A program made the position numbers and the translations under genes. Below are positions 43,017 through 52,593 of a stretch of DNA of 64,000 nt, in pieces; the stretch's first letter is position 1, and the number at the start of each line of letters is the position of its first letter. The DNA comes from an uncultured Alphaproteobacteria bacterium (GTDB lineage: Bacteria > Pseudomonadota > Alphaproteobacteria > HIMB59 > GCA-002718135): positions 1 to 64,000 of the forward strand of contig CACJRM010000003.1 in the NCBI GenBank assembly GCA_902595805.1. Reading direction: 5' to 3'. Below the pieces are notes generated by a model that searched no databases, was not told the DNA's origin, and saw nothing but the letters and a program-made list of their open reading frames with translations.

Positions 43017-45144
43017 AATTAATTAGTGATTTTGTGCCTGCCATATTTTTATTTTTCTCAATTTTTATTTTACCACCATGATCTTCAATAATTCTTTTGA
43101 CTATAGATAGACCAAGGCCAGTTCCTTTTGTTTTAGTTGTAAAATAAGGCTCAAATATTTTACTCAACATTTTTTCATCAATACCCACACCATTATCTTT
43201 TATTTCAATTATTATATTTTTATCATCGGTAGCCAATAATACTTCAACTGCTGGATTAGGTATTTTTTCTACAGCTTCAATAGCATTTTTAATTAAGTTA
43301 CTGAAACATCTTGAGATTTGAAGAGTATCAAAGTGAAAATAAATATCATTTTCAGGTTTAATTAAATTAAGCTTTATATCCTTCCTTGTATTGAAATATA
43401 AAAGGAATGACTCTTCTAAACATTTTGATAGGTTATCAAGCTTGATTTCTGCTTCAGGCATTCTCGCAAAAGATGAAAATTCATCAACTAACTTTCCAAT
43501 ATCATCTACTTGCCTTGATATTGTTTTGGTTAAAAGTGAAATATCCTCCTTATCTGTTTTTGCATCTAAAAATTTCTTTTCTATTCTTTCAGCAGAAAGT
43601 TTAATTGGAGTCAGGGGATTTTTAACTTCATGTGCTATCTTTCTTGCTATGTCAGACCAAGCAGCGTGTTTTTCTGCTAAAATTAGAGATGTAGCATCAT
43701 CTAGGGCAACAACATATCCCTCAATTTTATTGTCATTAATCTCTTTAATAACTCTAATATTAAAATTTCTTTGGTCGTCATATAATATAAAATCGTATTG
43801 AAAATTTAATAATACTTTATTAGAGGTTTCAAAATTCTCAAATATTTTTTTCCATTCAGGAAAATAAGAAAGAAAATTATCATTTATTTTAAAAGTTTTA
43901 GTATTTCTAAATAGTTTTGTTAATGTTTTATTAAATAATAAAATATTAAAATTTTTATCTAAAGAAATTACACCTATAGTTAAAAGACTTAAAATTGCCT
44001 CAATAAAAATTCTTTTTTCTTCATCTTCCTGACTTTTTGATATTAACTCATTTTGCTTATTCTCAATTTCAGAAATCATTTTGTTATAAGATGATAATAA
44101 TACTTTTATCTCTTGAAATTGATCTGTTTCACTAACCTTAGCATCAAAATTCCCTTCTGATATTTTATTCGCTGATTTGATTAAGTTTGTAATTGGTTTA
44201 CTAAGGTTACTTGCTAGATTAAACCCAATCAAAATTGCCACTAATATAAAACAAATGGAGAAAAGAACAAATATCATTGAATAGGTTATTTGAATTCCTG
44301 AACTTTCCTCTTCTTTCAAAGTATAAATTTCAAATGCCTCTTTTGTAGCACTAATATGATCCCAGATATTGGAATTCAAATTTCTATTAACTTGCATGTA
44401 AACATCATTTAAAAAATTTATTTTTTTATAGGCAGTAATAGAATTTTTATCTAATTGAAAAATATATACGCGATTTTGATTAACAATCTTAAATATTTCA
44501 TTTGATGGCACTGAAAAATTTTTATTATTTGGATCTTTTAAACTTAAATATATATTGCCTTCAGTATTAAAAATATAAATACTTGAAATTGTTCTTAAGT
44601 TAATAAATTCACTTAAAGCTGTTCTAATTGATTGAATATTAACCTCGTTATTTTGAGAAACTTTTAATATCTCTCTCATAATTAATTGGGTATCAGATAC
44701 AATTTCTGCCTGTATTTCATTTTCATAATTTCTTGCTACAATATTAGAATTTACAACCGCATCCCTTACAGCATCACCATACCAAGTTCTTAATTCTAAA
44801 TTAAAGAATAATGATGTTATAATAACTAAACCAATGGCTGGCCCTAAAGCCATTGCAGCAAATAAATTTACAAATTTTATATATAATCGAGATTCATCAT
44901 AACTTTTCCTTCTTCTCACTAAAATCAGAACAATTTGTCTGATAATTATGGAAATCAATAAAATGACAAAAATTACATCCGCCAATAAAAAAAATTGTAG
45001 CCTTCTTGGATCTTTTACTAGATCGTTATTTGGAAGCATTAAGTAGAATGTGATCGAAAAACTCAATATGATTAAAAAGATTAAAAAATAAAAAGATAAT
45101 CTTGAAAGATGAATAGATTTAAGTAATTTTGATATGTTAAACAC
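43000..45144 (-). CDS. ntrY: NtrY-type sensor histidine kinase
   Basis: The 714-residue kinase starts with three or so membrane segments (about residues 15-35, 48-70 and 90-112), a probable periplasmic sensor part, another membrane segment near 285-310, a HAMP domain (SKPITNLIKSANKISEGNFD) and a PAS domain. The phospho-acceptor His is near residue 504 in IARKIAHEVKNPLTPIKLSA, and the ATPase boxes are NLIKNAIEAVEKI, IEIKDNGVGIDEKML, FEPYFTTKTKGTGLGLSIVK. The architecture is that of alphaproteobacterial NtrY. It is divergent from ispDF, 59 bases away. Confidence 0.95.
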   Translation of the reverse strand: MFNISKLLKSIHLSRLSFYFLIFLIILSFSITFYLMLPNNDLVKDPRRLQFFLLADVIFVILLISIIIRQIVLILVRRRKSYDESRLYIKFVNLFAAMALGPAIGLVIITSLFFNLELRTWYGDAVRDAVVNSNIVARNYENEIQAEIVSDTQLIMREILKVSQNNEVNIQSIRTALSEFINLRTISSIYIFNTEGNIYLSLKDPNNKNFSVPSNEIFKIVNQNRVYIFQLDKNSITAYKKINFLNDVYMQVNRNLNSNIWDHISATKEAFEIYTLKEEESSGIQITYSMIFVLFSICFILVAILIGFNLASNLSKPITNLIKSANKISEGNFDAKVSETDQFQEIKVLLSSYNKMISEIENKQNELISKSQEDEEKRIFIEAILSLLTIGVISLDKNFNILLFNKTLTKLFRNTKTFKINDNFLSYFPEWKKIFENFETSNKVLLNFQYDFILYDDQRNFNIRVIKEINDNKIEGYVVALDDATSLILAEKHAAWSDIARKIAHEVKNPLTPIKLSAERIEKKFLDAKTDKEDISLLTKTISRQVDDIGKLVDEFSSFARMPEAEIKLDNLSKCLEESFLLYFNTRKDIKLNLIKPENDIYFHFDTLQISRCFSNLIKNAIEAVEKIPNPAVEVLLATDDKNIIIEIKDNGVGIDEKMLSKIFEPYFTTKTKGTGLGLSIVKRIIEDHGGKIKIEKNKNMAGTKSLINFEYNA

Positions 45145-45162
45145 TGTATACTTTAGTTAGTT

Positions 45163-45194
45163 TTTAAATAATGATAGTAAAACTGTATAGTATA
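45163..45194. promoter_or_regulatory. Possible divergent promoters between ntrY and ispDF
   Basis: On the plus strand TTTAAA (45163-45168) and TATAGT (45186-45191) are 17 bases apart and precede ispDF by 12 bases. On the minus strand TATACT (45194-45189) overlaps the same -10 region and could serve ntrY. The sequence ACTGTATA also occurs twice (45143 and 45182). Only motif matching supports this. Confidence 0.35.
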
Positions 45195-45203
45195 TAAATT
45201 AAA

Positions 45204-46343
45204 ATGATGAAAAATGCACTTGTAATTCTAGCTGGTGGAAAAGGAAAGAGATTTGGTCAAAAAATTCCAAAACAATTCTTAAAAATTGGGAATACAAATT
45301 TTTTAAATTATTTTATTTCAAATTTAGATTTATCAAACTTCGATATTATTAATATTTCAATAGATAAAAAATATCAAAACACTTACTTTAATCATAAAGC
45401 TATTTCTGAGAAAATAAAAATTACCTATTCAAAACCTGGACTTACAAGACAAATTTCATCTTTTAATGCTTTAAAAAATTTAAAAAAATTTAAAATTAAA
45501 AATGTATTAATACATGATGCTGCACGTCCTTTATGTAGTAATAAATTAATTAAAAAAATTATATCCAAATTAGGCAAAAATACTAATGCAATTCCATATG
45601 TTGAATATAATGACAGACAATTAATAAAAAAAAGTAAATTGGAAACAAAAGCAATTAACGTACAAACTCCTCAGGGTTTTAATTATAATTTAATATTAAA
45701 AGAACATATTAAATATAAAAATTTCGAATTTAATGATGATTCAGGGATATTACAAAAGTCAAAAATAAAGATAAATTTTATCAAAGGTGAAAAAAATAAT
45801 ATTAAAATTACTTACCCAGAAGATATTCAGTTATTTAATTTATACAGAAAGCCGATAACAAAATATGGTATTGGTTATGATATTCATCAAATTGACAAAA
45901 AAACCAAAAATGGATTAAAATTAGGGGGTGTTAAAATTCCTTTCTCTAAATTAATTGGTCATTCTGATGCGGACGTTGTACTGCATGCAATTTGTGATAG
46001 TATTTTTGGAGCGCTCTCTATGAGAGACATAGGTTATCACTTTCCAAACACAGACAAAAAATGGAAAAATGCAGATTCATCTAAGTTCATTATTTATTGT
46101 AGAAATAAACTTAAAGAAAAAGGGTATTCTATAATCAATCTAGATATAAATATCATAGCTGAAAAACCTAAAATTAATAAATATGTTTTAAAAATGATTA
46201 AAAATATTTCAACATTACTTCAAATTAAAAATAGCTCTGTATCTATTAAAGCAACTACAAATGAAAAAATTGGTTTTATTGGTAATGGCGAAGGAATTGC
46301 AGCCGAGTCAATAGTTCATATAACAGATGATAAAATTAGCTAA
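45204..46343 (+). CDS. ispDF: Bifunctional IspDF: MEP cytidylyltransferase and MEcPP synthase
   Basis: This fusion catalyses two steps of the non-mevalonate isoprenoid pathway. The IspD part (about 1-218) has VILAGGKGKRFGQKIPKQFL, LIHDAARPLCSN and TPQGFNYNLI. The IspF part (about 219-379) begins with YGIGYDIHQI and holds the zinc site GHSDADVVLHAICDSIFGAL, GYHFPNTDKKW and ATTNEKIGFIGNGEGIAAES. The fusion is characteristic of alpha- and epsilonproteobacteria. It overlaps pgpA by 17 bases and is divergent from ntrY. Confidence 0.97.
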   Translation: MMKNALVILAGGKGKRFGQKIPKQFLKIGNTNFLNYFISNLDLSNFDIINISIDKKYQNTYFNHKAISEKIKITYSKPGLTRQISSFNALKNLKKFKIKNVLIHDAARPLCSNKLIKKIISKLGKNTNAIPYVEYNDRQLIKKSKLETKAINVQTPQGFNYNLILKEHIKYKNFEFNDDSGILQKSKIKINFIKGEKNNIKITYPEDIQLFNLYRKPITKYGIGYDIHQIDKKTKNGLKLGGVKIPFSKLIGHSDADVVLHAICDSIFGALSMRDIGYHFPNTDKKWKNADSSKFIIYCRNKLKEKGYSIINLDINIIAEKPKINKYVLKMIKNISTLLQIKNSSVSIKATTNEKIGFIGNGEGIAAESIVHITDDKIS

Positions 46344-46803
46344 TTTTTTTGTATCTTTATCTTTTGCTGGATATATTAAATTAATACCATCAGGAACCTT
46401 TGCATCTTTTTTATCAATAGTTATTTTATTTCCTATTGTTGAATACAAAATTATTTCTTTAGAAATATTTGTAGTTATTTTTTTTATAATCTTTTTACTA
46501 TCTTTATTTTTTATTAATAAATTCTCTTCACACACCCAATCACATGACTCAAAAATAATAGTTATTGATGAATTCTTAGGAGTATACTTAATTTTAATAT
46601 TTTATGATCAAATTAAAATAATAAATCCTTATGTAACAATAATATTAATTTTTATTTTATTTCGTTTTTTTGATATATTGAAAATTTTTCCAGCAAACAT
46701 AGTAGACAGGAAACTTAAATCAGCTTTTGGTGTAATTCTTGATGATTTAATAGCAGGAATATATACAATAATAATACTTTATATTGTAAATGCCTATTAT
46801 TAA
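46327..46803 (+). CDS. pgpA: Phosphatidylglycerophosphatase A
   Basis: PgpA dephosphorylates phosphatidylglycerophosphate to phosphatidylglycerol at the inner membrane. The 158-residue protein has four hydrophobic segments and the family motifs SLSFAGYIKLIPSGTFAS, VIDEFLGVYLIL, FRFFDILKIFPANIVDRKL and FGVILDDLIAGIYT, which hold the acidic metal ligands. Length is normal. It overlaps ispDF and cinA (14 bases), so the three are co-translated. Confidence 0.94.
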   Translation: MIKLANFFVSLSFAGYIKLIPSGTFASFLSIVILFPIVEYKIISLEIFVVIFFIIFLLSLFFINKFSSHTQSHDSKIIVIDEFLGVYLILIFYDQIKIINPYVTIILIFILFRFFDILKIFPANIVDRKLKSAFGVILDDLIAGIYTIIILYIVNAYY

Positions 46804-47254
46804 AAAAGTTATAGATAAATTAATAAAAAAAAATATCTCAATTTCAGTTGCTGAGTCATGCACGGGTGGACTAATAGCAAGCACTATCACAAAATATAGT
46901 GGAGTTTCAAAAATTTTCTCTTATGGGATTATTAGTTATTCAAATAAAGCTAAATCTAAATATTTATCTGTTTCAAAAAGCAATCTCTCTAAATTTGGGG
47001 CTGTAAGTAAAGAAGTAGCTGAGGACATGATAAATGGTCTGTACAAAAATGAAAAAACAAAAATCTGCATTTCTACAACTGGTATAGCAGGTCCTAATGG
47101 TGGGACAAAGTTAAAGCCAGTAGGATTAGTGTATATTGGAATTAAAGTTAATAAAAGTAATTATATTTTCAAGAAAATATACAAAGGGAAACGATTGGAC
47201 ATACAGAAAAAAACTAGAGATTTTATTTTTAGTAAAATTAATCAATTAATCTAA
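46790..47254 (+). CDS. pncC: Nicotinamide-nucleotide amidase, CinA C-terminal domain protein (PncC)
   Basis: PncC deamidates nicotinamide mononucleotide in the pyridine nucleotide salvage cycle. The 154-residue protein is the CinA C-terminal domain alone: ISVAESCTGGLIASTI with the catalytic Ser, FSYGIISYSNKAKSK, GAVSKEVAEDM, and TTGIAGPNGGTKLKPVGLVY. The N-terminal molybdopterin-binding-like domain of full CinA is absent, as often in proteobacteria. It is last in ispDF-pgpA-pncC; its stop overlaps the convergent Coq10-like gene by 9 bases. Confidence 0.93.
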   Translation: MPIIKKVIDKLIKKNISISVAESCTGGLIASTITKYSGVSKIFSYGIISYSNKAKSKYLSVSKSNLSKFGAVSKEVAEDMINGLYKNEKTKICISTTGIAGPNGGTKLKPVGLVYIGIKVNKSNYIFKKIYKGKRLDIQKKTRDFIFSKINQLI

Positions 47255-47683
47255 AATTTCATCAGCACGAACTTTAAATGATTCAATCATTTTGTTTTCA
47301 ATTAAAGGAAAAAAAGCTTCAGCAATTTTTTGGTGAAAAAATCTTTTAAATTCAAATTGAACATTAAAATGAATTCTTGTTTGATTTTTTTTTAATGATT
47401 CAAAAATCCAATTAGTTTTAAGGTCTTTTAAAGGTCCTTCAATATAAGTTGTACTTATTGAAAGTTTTTTTTTATCAAAAGTGACGTGAGAACCAAAAGT
47501 TTGGGGCATAAAATATTTATACCATACAACCATATCAGCATATATTTCATTTTTATTTTTTGAATGAATTCTCATTGCTGAACACCAAGGAATAAAATAT
47601 GGATAACTTTCAATATCTAAAACAATATCAAAAAGTCCTTTTGCGTCGTGATCGACTATTTCCTCTCTATTTGAAGATTTCAT
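47246..47683 (-). CDS. Coq10/RatA-type START-domain (polyketide cyclase-like) protein
   Basis: The 145-residue product has the START/Bet v 1-like pattern seen in Coq10 and Rat[23 protein letters not shown] near the start in two steps, a string of beta strands ([41 protein letters not shown]), and a long C-terminal helix. Coq10 binds ubiquinone and aids respiration; RatA was described as a ribosome-association toxin in E. coli. Next to lipA in alphaproteobacteria this family is usually annotated as Coq10-like, which is preferred. It overlaps lipA by 4 bases. Confidence 0.87.
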   Translation of the reverse strand: MKSSNREEIVDHDAKGLFDIVLDIESYPYFIPWCSAMRIHSKNKNEIYADMVVWYKYFMPQTFGSHVTFDKKKLSISTTYIEGPLKDLKTNWIFESLKKNQTRIHFNVQFEFKRFFHQKIAEAFFPLIENKMIESFKVRADEILD

Positions 47684-48615
47684 TGAATTGAATAAAGTTT
47701 ATTTTTCCTATTTTCTTGCATGATTTTAAAATCATCAGAAGCATGATAACTTGAACGAGTTAGTGGTGATGATGCCACCATTAGAAATCCTTTTGCGTAT
47801 GCCATTTTTTTATATTCATCAAATTCTTGAGGAGTAATAAATTTTTCTAGCTTCGCGTGTTTCGGCGTTGGAGGTAAGTATTGCCCTATTGTAATAAAAT
47901 CAACATTAGCTGCTCTTAAATCATCCATTACCTGATATACTTCTTCTTTAGTTTCTCCTAAACCAACCATTAGACCTGATTTTGTAAATATACTTGGGTT
48001 TTTTTCTTTAATTTGACTAAGTAAATTCAAGCTTACAAAGTAACGTGAACCTGGACGAATTGATGGATATAATCTTGGCACTGTTTCTAAGTTATGATTG
48101 AAGACGTCAGGTAAATTTTTTGATAAAATATCTATAGCTTCAGGTTTATTTTTAAAGTCAGGAGTTAAAATTTCAATTGTGCAACTTGGATTTAAAGATT
48201 TAATTGAATCTATTACGTTGATAAAATGTAGTGCTCCACCATCTATTAGGTCGTCTCTGTCAACACTTGTTATTACAACATGTTCTAAATTCAATTGCTT
48301 GACTGACTCAGCAATTCTTATAGCTTCACCGTGATCTATATAATGAGGTTTACCAGTTTTAATATTACAAAATGCACAAGCTCTAGTACATATATCTCCG
48401 AGTATCATAAATGTTGCATGTTTTTTTTGCCAACATTCAGCTATATTTGGACATGCAGCTTCTTCGCATACAGTTACAATTTTTTTATCTTTTAGGAGTT
48501 TATTTGTTTCTTTGAAAAATTTTGAAGTTGGTGCTTTTACTCTAATCCAACTTGGTTTTTTAGGAATTGGATTCGATTTGTTTTTAACTTTCTCAGGATG
48601 TCGTGGTCCACTCAT
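47680..48615 (-). CDS. lipA: Lipoyl synthase
   Basis: LipA inserts two sulfurs into protein-bound octanoyl groups to make the lipoyl cofactor. The auxiliary 4Fe-4S cluster ligands are Cys50, Cys55 and Cys61 ([14 protein letters not shown]) and the radical-SAM ligands Cys76, Cys80 and Cys83 ([10 protein letters not shown]); the C-terminal [10 protein letters not shown] motif is present. At 311 residues it has normal length. It lies 5 bases after pdhC, whose product and PdhB both carry lipoyl domains that LipA would modify. Confidence 0.98.
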   Translation of the reverse strand: MSGPRHPEKVKNKSNPIPKKPSWIRVKAPTSKFFKETNKLLKDKKIVTVCEEAACPNIAECWQKKHATFMILGDICTRACAFCNIKTGKPHYIDHGEAIRIAESVKQLNLEHVVITSVDRDDLIDGGALHFINVIDSIKSLNPSCTIEILTPDFKNKPEAIDILSKNLPDVFNHNLETVPRLYPSIRPGSRYFVSLNLLSQIKEKNPSIFTKSGLMVGLGETKEEVYQVMDDLRAANVDFITIGQYLPPTPKHAKLEKFITPQEFDEYKKMAYAKGFLMVASSPLTRSSYHASDDFKIMQENRKNKLYSIQ

Positions 48616-48620
48616 GTGGG

Positions 48621-49850
48621 TTAAATAACTTCCATATCCATGCTATTCAACCATATTTGGAAGGGATCTTCCAAAATATCGCTAAAATCTTTGAGTAATT
48701 TTGCCGCAACGGCCCCATCTAGTGATCTATGATCTGCTGAAATAGTAGATTTCATTGTATGCCCTATTTCAATACTGCCAGAGTTCACAACAGGTTTTTC
48801 AATTATAGATCCAATTGCAATAATACTTGATTGTGGCGGATTAATAATTGCTTGAAATTCTGTGATTCCAAACATGCCTAAGTTTGAGATAGATATAGAT
48901 CCCCCGCTATATTCTTCTGGTAATAATTTATTTTGATTAGCTTTTTTTACTAATGATTTAATTTCAGATGAGATTTCAGCTAATCCTTTTGTATCAGCTT
49001 CTTTAACAATAGGTGTAATCAATCCTTCTTTTAAAGCTACCGCAATTGCAATATCAATATTTTTATATTGGTGAATTTTACCATTGACCCAAGAAATATT
49101 TGTCTCTGGATTTTTGGCCATTGCCATTGCGCATGCTTTAACAATAAGATCATTAAACGAGATTTTGACGTCACTATTTAAATTAATTTTTTTTCTTAAA
49201 TTTATTAGTTTATCCATCCTTGTTTCAATTGTAAGATAAAAATGTGGAACCTCATTTTTTGTTTGTGTTGTTCTTTCAGCAATTATTTTTCTAATACTAG
49301 AAGGCTCAATTACAGATATATTTTCATCATTAATTTGTAATTCAAAATTTTGAATATCTTTTTTTATTATCCTGCCATCAGGCCCAGACCCTTTAATAAG
49401 AGTTAGATCAATATTGTTATCTTTAGAAAATTTTTTAACAAACGGTGAAGCAAAATTAGTATTTTTTTTAGTGTTTGAATCTTTAGTTCTTTCTGATATC
49501 TGACTTTTATCTACTTCAGTATTTACATTAGGTGTTTCTAAAACTTCTTTTTTTTCTTCAATGCTTACAGTTTGATCTATATCATTATAGTCTTCTAATC
49601 TTTCATCTTTGCTACCATTGATTAGAGCAATAACAGAATTAACAGCAATTTGTTTATCTGGAGTTGTATCAATTAGATGTGTAATTTCTCCTTCATCAAC
49701 CGCTTCAACCTCCATTGTTGCTTTATCTGTTTCAATTTCTGCTAATATATCTCCTGCTGAAACAGTATCACCAATATTAACTAACCACTTATTAATTATA
49801 CCCTCTGACATTGTGGGTGATAATGCAGGCATTAAAACTTTAATTGCCAT
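48621..49850 (-). CDS. pdhC: Pyruvate dehydrogenase E2, dihydrolipoamide acetyltransferase
   Basis: E2 forms the core of the pyruvate dehydrogenase complex and transfers acetyl groups to CoA. It has one lipoyl domain (about 1-80) with the lipoylated Lys43 in [12 protein letters not shown], a charged linker, a peripheral-subunit-binding domain ([17 protein letters not shown]...[11 protein letters not shown]) and the acyltransferase domain ending with the active site [19 protein letters not shown]. The product is 409 residues with a single lipoyl domain, usual in alphaproteobacteria. It follows pdhB with no gap. Confidence 0.96.
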   Translation of the reverse strand: MAIKVLMPALSPTMSEGIINKWLVNIGDTVSAGDILAEIETDKATMEVEAVDEGEITHLIDTTPDKQIAVNSVIALINGSKDERLEDYNDIDQTVSIEEKKEVLETPNVNTEVDKSQISERTKDSNTKKNTNFASPFVKKFSKDNNIDLTLIKGSGPDGRIIKKDIQNFELQINDENISVIEPSSIRKIIAERTTQTKNEVPHFYLTIETRMDKLINLRKKINLNSDVKISFNDLIVKACAMAMAKNPETNISWVNGKIHQYKNIDIAIAVALKEGLITPIVKEADTKGLAEISSEIKSLVKKANQNKLLPEEYSGGSISISNLGMFGITEFQAIINPPQSSIIAIGSIIEKPVVNSGSIEIGHTMKSTISADHRSLDGAVAAKLLKDFSDILEDPFQIWLNSMDMEVI

Positions 49851-51230
49851 TTATTTTATATAACTTACTTTTTTTGCAGCATCTATAATATCATTAACTT
49901 GAGGAAGGTATAATTTTTCTAGACTCAGTGAATATGGCATTGGAACATCAGCACTATTAACTTTTATCACTGGTGAGTCTAAATAATCAAATGCATCCCT
50001 TTGAACGATATTTGCAATTTCAGAACCAACACTGCCAAATGGCCAAGACTCTTCGACAGTGATTAATCTATTAGTTTTTTTAACTGAATTTAATATTGTT
50101 TCTTTATCCAGAGGTCGTAAAGTTTGTAAATCAATAATTTCTGCATCTATATTGTATTGATCTTTTAATCTTGATGCCGCTTCTTTCGACTTTTGCAACA
50201 TTATGGAATATGTGACAATCGTTAAATCTTTTCCTTCTTTTTCAATATTTGCTTTTCCAATTGGTATTGAGAAGTTAATATCATTATTAACACGACCTTT
50301 TAATCCATAAAGAATTTCATTTTCTAGAAAAATTACGGGATTTGGATCTGTTATTGCAGATCTTAACAAACCTTTTGCGTTATAAGGAGTAGATGGTGCA
50401 ATGACTTTTAAACCTGGCACTTGAGAATACCAGGAAGAAAAATCCTGACTATGTTGTGCAGCAACTTGAGCCGCTGCACCATTAGGTCCTCTGAAAACAA
50501 TAGGACAATTAATTTGCCCTCCAGACATGTAAAGTGTTTTTGCAGCAGAATTTATAATTTGATCAATTGCTTGCATAGAAAAATTAAAAGTCATGAATTC
50601 TAAGATTGGTCGTAATCCTTTAAATGCTGCACCAACTGCTAATCCAGTAAATCCATGTTCAGAAATAGGCGTATCTATTACTCTTTCTTTACCAAATTCT
50701 TGAAGAAGATCTTGCGTTACTTTATACGCACCTTGATACTCAGCAACTTCTTCTCCCAGTATGAAAACTTTATTATCTTTTCTCATTTCTTCAGCCATTG
50801 TGTCTCTTAGCGCTTGACGCATGGTAATTTCTTCTGAGCTTAAATTTATATCTTTTTCTATTTTAGGTGAGGGTGTATCAATAATTTGATCTTTCTTAGA
50901 CTCAATTTTTTTCTCAATGTTTTTTTCAATTTTTTTTTCCTCAATCACTTTTTCTTCGGGAGATTCTTTTTTTACTTCAACTTTTTCATTTGGATCACCA
51001 ATAATTGCTATAGCTTTATTTACTGGAATATTTGCTTCACCTTCATCAAATAAAAGATCAAGAACAACACCTTCATCTACGGCTTCTACTTCCATTGTTG
51101 CTTTGTCAGTTTCAATTTCTGCAATCAAATCACCAGCTTTAACATTATCCCCTTTTTTAATTAACCACTTAGACAGATTACCTTCCGTCATTGTTGGAGA
51201 TAAAGCTGGCATTAAAATTTCTGTGCTCAT
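49851..51230 (-). CDS. pdhB: Pyruvate dehydrogenase E1 beta subunit with N-terminal lipoyl domain
   Basis: The beta half of the alpha2beta2 E1 is fused to a lipoyl domain, a known alphaproteobacterial peculiarity. Residues 1-80 are the lipoyl domain with Lys43 in [12 protein letters not shown]; a Lys/Glu/Ile-rich linker runs to about 130; the transketolase-like domain follows, with [56 protein letters not shown] and [17 protein letters not shown]. The product is 459 residues. It lies 3 bases after pdhA. Confidence 0.97.
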   Translation of the reverse strand: MSTEILMPALSPTMTEGNLSKWLIKKGDNVKAGDLIAEIETDKATMEVEAVDEGVVLDLLFDEGEANIPVNKAIAIIGDPNEKVEVKKESPEEKVIEEKKIEKNIEKKIESKKDQIIDTPSPKIEKDINLSSEEITMRQALRDTMAEEMRKDNKVFILGEEVAEYQGAYKVTQDLLQEFGKERVIDTPISEHGFTGLAVGAAFKGLRPILEFMTFNFSMQAIDQIINSAAKTLYMSGGQINCPIVFRGPNGAAAQVAAQHSQDFSSWYSQVPGLKVIAPSTPYNAKGLLRSAITDPNPVIFLENEILYGLKGRVNNDINFSIPIGKANIEKEGKDLTIVTYSIMLQKSKEAASRLKDQYNIDAEIIDLQTLRPLDKETILNSVKKTNRLITVEESWPFGSVGSEIANIVQRDAFDYLDSPVIKVNSADVPMPYSLSLEKLYLPQVNDIIDAAKKVSYIK

Positions 51231-51233
51231 AAT

Positions 51234-52196
51234 TTATAAATAAACATCCGTATAAAGCTCACTGTCATTTGGAAAAGGACTATTAGTTGCAAATTCAGCT
51301 GCAATTTTTATTTCTTCTAAAGTATCTTTATTAATTTTTTCAATTTCATCATTAGTTGCAATTTTTTTCTTTAATATTTCTGCTTTAACTATTTCAATAG
51401 GATCAGTTTGCTTATAGTTATCTAATTCTTCTTTCGTTCTATATTTTGCAGGATCTGACATTGAATGTCCTCTATATCGATATGTTTGTACTTCAATAAT
51501 ATAAGGTCCATTTCCTTCTCTAACATATTTTCCTGCTTTATCAGCTGCTTCAATAACTGAAAATACATTCATTCCATCTACCTTCTCACCAGGAATACCA
51601 AATGCCTCTCCTCTTTTATATAAATCTAATCCAGCTGCTGCTCTATCTACAGATGTGCCCATTCCATATTTATTATTTTCAATAATATATAAAACAGGAA
51701 GCTTCCATAAAGCAGCTAAATTAAAAGCTTCAAAAACTTGTCCATTATTCATAGCTCCATCACCAATATATGTTCTGCATATATTTTTTTCTCCATTATA
51801 TTTATGTGTAAATGCTATACCTGTTCCAATTGGCACTTGGGCTCCAACAATACCATGACCACCATAAAAATTATTTTCTTTAGAGAACATATGCATTGAA
51901 CCGCCCTTACCAGCAGAATAACCATCTTCTCTGCCAGTCAATTCTGCCATAATACGTTTTGGATCTAATCCCCTTGCAATCATATGACCGTGGTCTCTAT
52001 AGGTTGTTACAACTGAGTCATTTTTATCTATTGTCATTAATATACCAACAACAACGGCTTCTTGGCCAATATACAAATGACAAAAACCGCCTATCTTACC
52101 CATTCCGTATAGTTGAGCTGCCCTTTCCTCAAATCTTCTAATCTTAAGCATATAAGAGTACATCTTGATATAATCTGCTTTTTGAAGTTTCTTCAT
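51234..52196 (-). CDS. pdhA: Pyruvate dehydrogenase E1 alpha subunit
   Basis: This subunit binds thiamine diphosphate and decarboxylates pyruvate. The 320-residue protein shows RRFEERAAQLYGMGKIGGF, GQEAVVVGI, TTYRDHGHMIARGLD, GKGGSMHMFSKENNFYGGHG, and the ThDP/Mg motif IGDGAMNNGQVFEAFNLAAL. YRYRGHSMSDPAKYRTKEEL contains the regulatory-loop residues of the family. It heads the pdhABC-lipA run; its 5' flank (52197-52246) separates it from ftsB. Confidence 0.97.
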   Translation of the reverse strand: MKKLQKADYIKMYSYMLKIRRFEERAAQLYGMGKIGGFCHLYIGQEAVVVGILMTIDKNDSVVTTYRDHGHMIARGLDPKRIMAELTGREDGYSAGKGGSMHMFSKENNFYGGHGIVGAQVPIGTGIAFTHKYNGEKNICRTYIGDGAMNNGQVFEAFNLAALWKLPVLYIIENNKYGMGTSVDRAAAGLDLYKRGEAFGIPGEKVDGMNVFSVIEAADKAGKYVREGNGPYIIEVQTYRYRGHSMSDPAKYRTKEELDNYKQTDPIEIVKAEILKKKIATNDEIEKINKDTLEEIKIAAEFATNSPFPNDSELYTDVYL

Positions 52197-52246
52197 ATGA
52201 TAATCTTTAATTATAATTAGGGTGATTTTTTGTCAAATAAATCAAT

Positions 52247-52558
52247 CTATTCTATAATTATAACTGTTTCGTTTTCTGAAGTAAATCCTGTAACTTTCCT
52301 AAATGTCTCATCTAAATAGTCCAAATCCATGGTATTTGGTTGTAATCTTTTAATTCTATCTAGGTAAAATTCATTTTCCATTTTTAAGGAAATATATTGT
52401 TCATTGTATTGAGCATTAAGATTTTTCAGACTAAAATATTTCAGTAATCCCCTCTCACCATTTACAAGAAAATAAAGAAGATAAACAAATAGAAAAAAAG
52501 AAAACAAAAAAGACAAATAAAAATAAAATTTATTTTTTAAAACTAATGATTTGTTCAT
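52247..52558 (-). CDS. ftsB: FtsB/DivIC-type septum formation protein
   Basis: The 103-residue protein has a short cytoplasmic N-terminus, one membrane segment (about residues 11-32) and a periplasmic coiled-coil region with the family signature NGERGLLKYFSLKNLNAQY. FtsB bridges FtsL and FtsQ in the divisome. Its place between eno and pdhA is the standard alphaproteobacterial location. It is 50 bases from pdhA and 35 from eno. Confidence 0.88.
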   Translation of the reverse strand: MNKSLVLKNKFYFYLSFLFSFFLFVYLLYFLVNGERGLLKYFSLKNLNAQYNEQYISLKMENEFYLDRIKRLQPNTMDLDYLDETFRKVTGFTSENETVIIIE

Positions 52559-52593
52559 TTTCTATATAAATAACATATTTAAGTTCGAGACTG

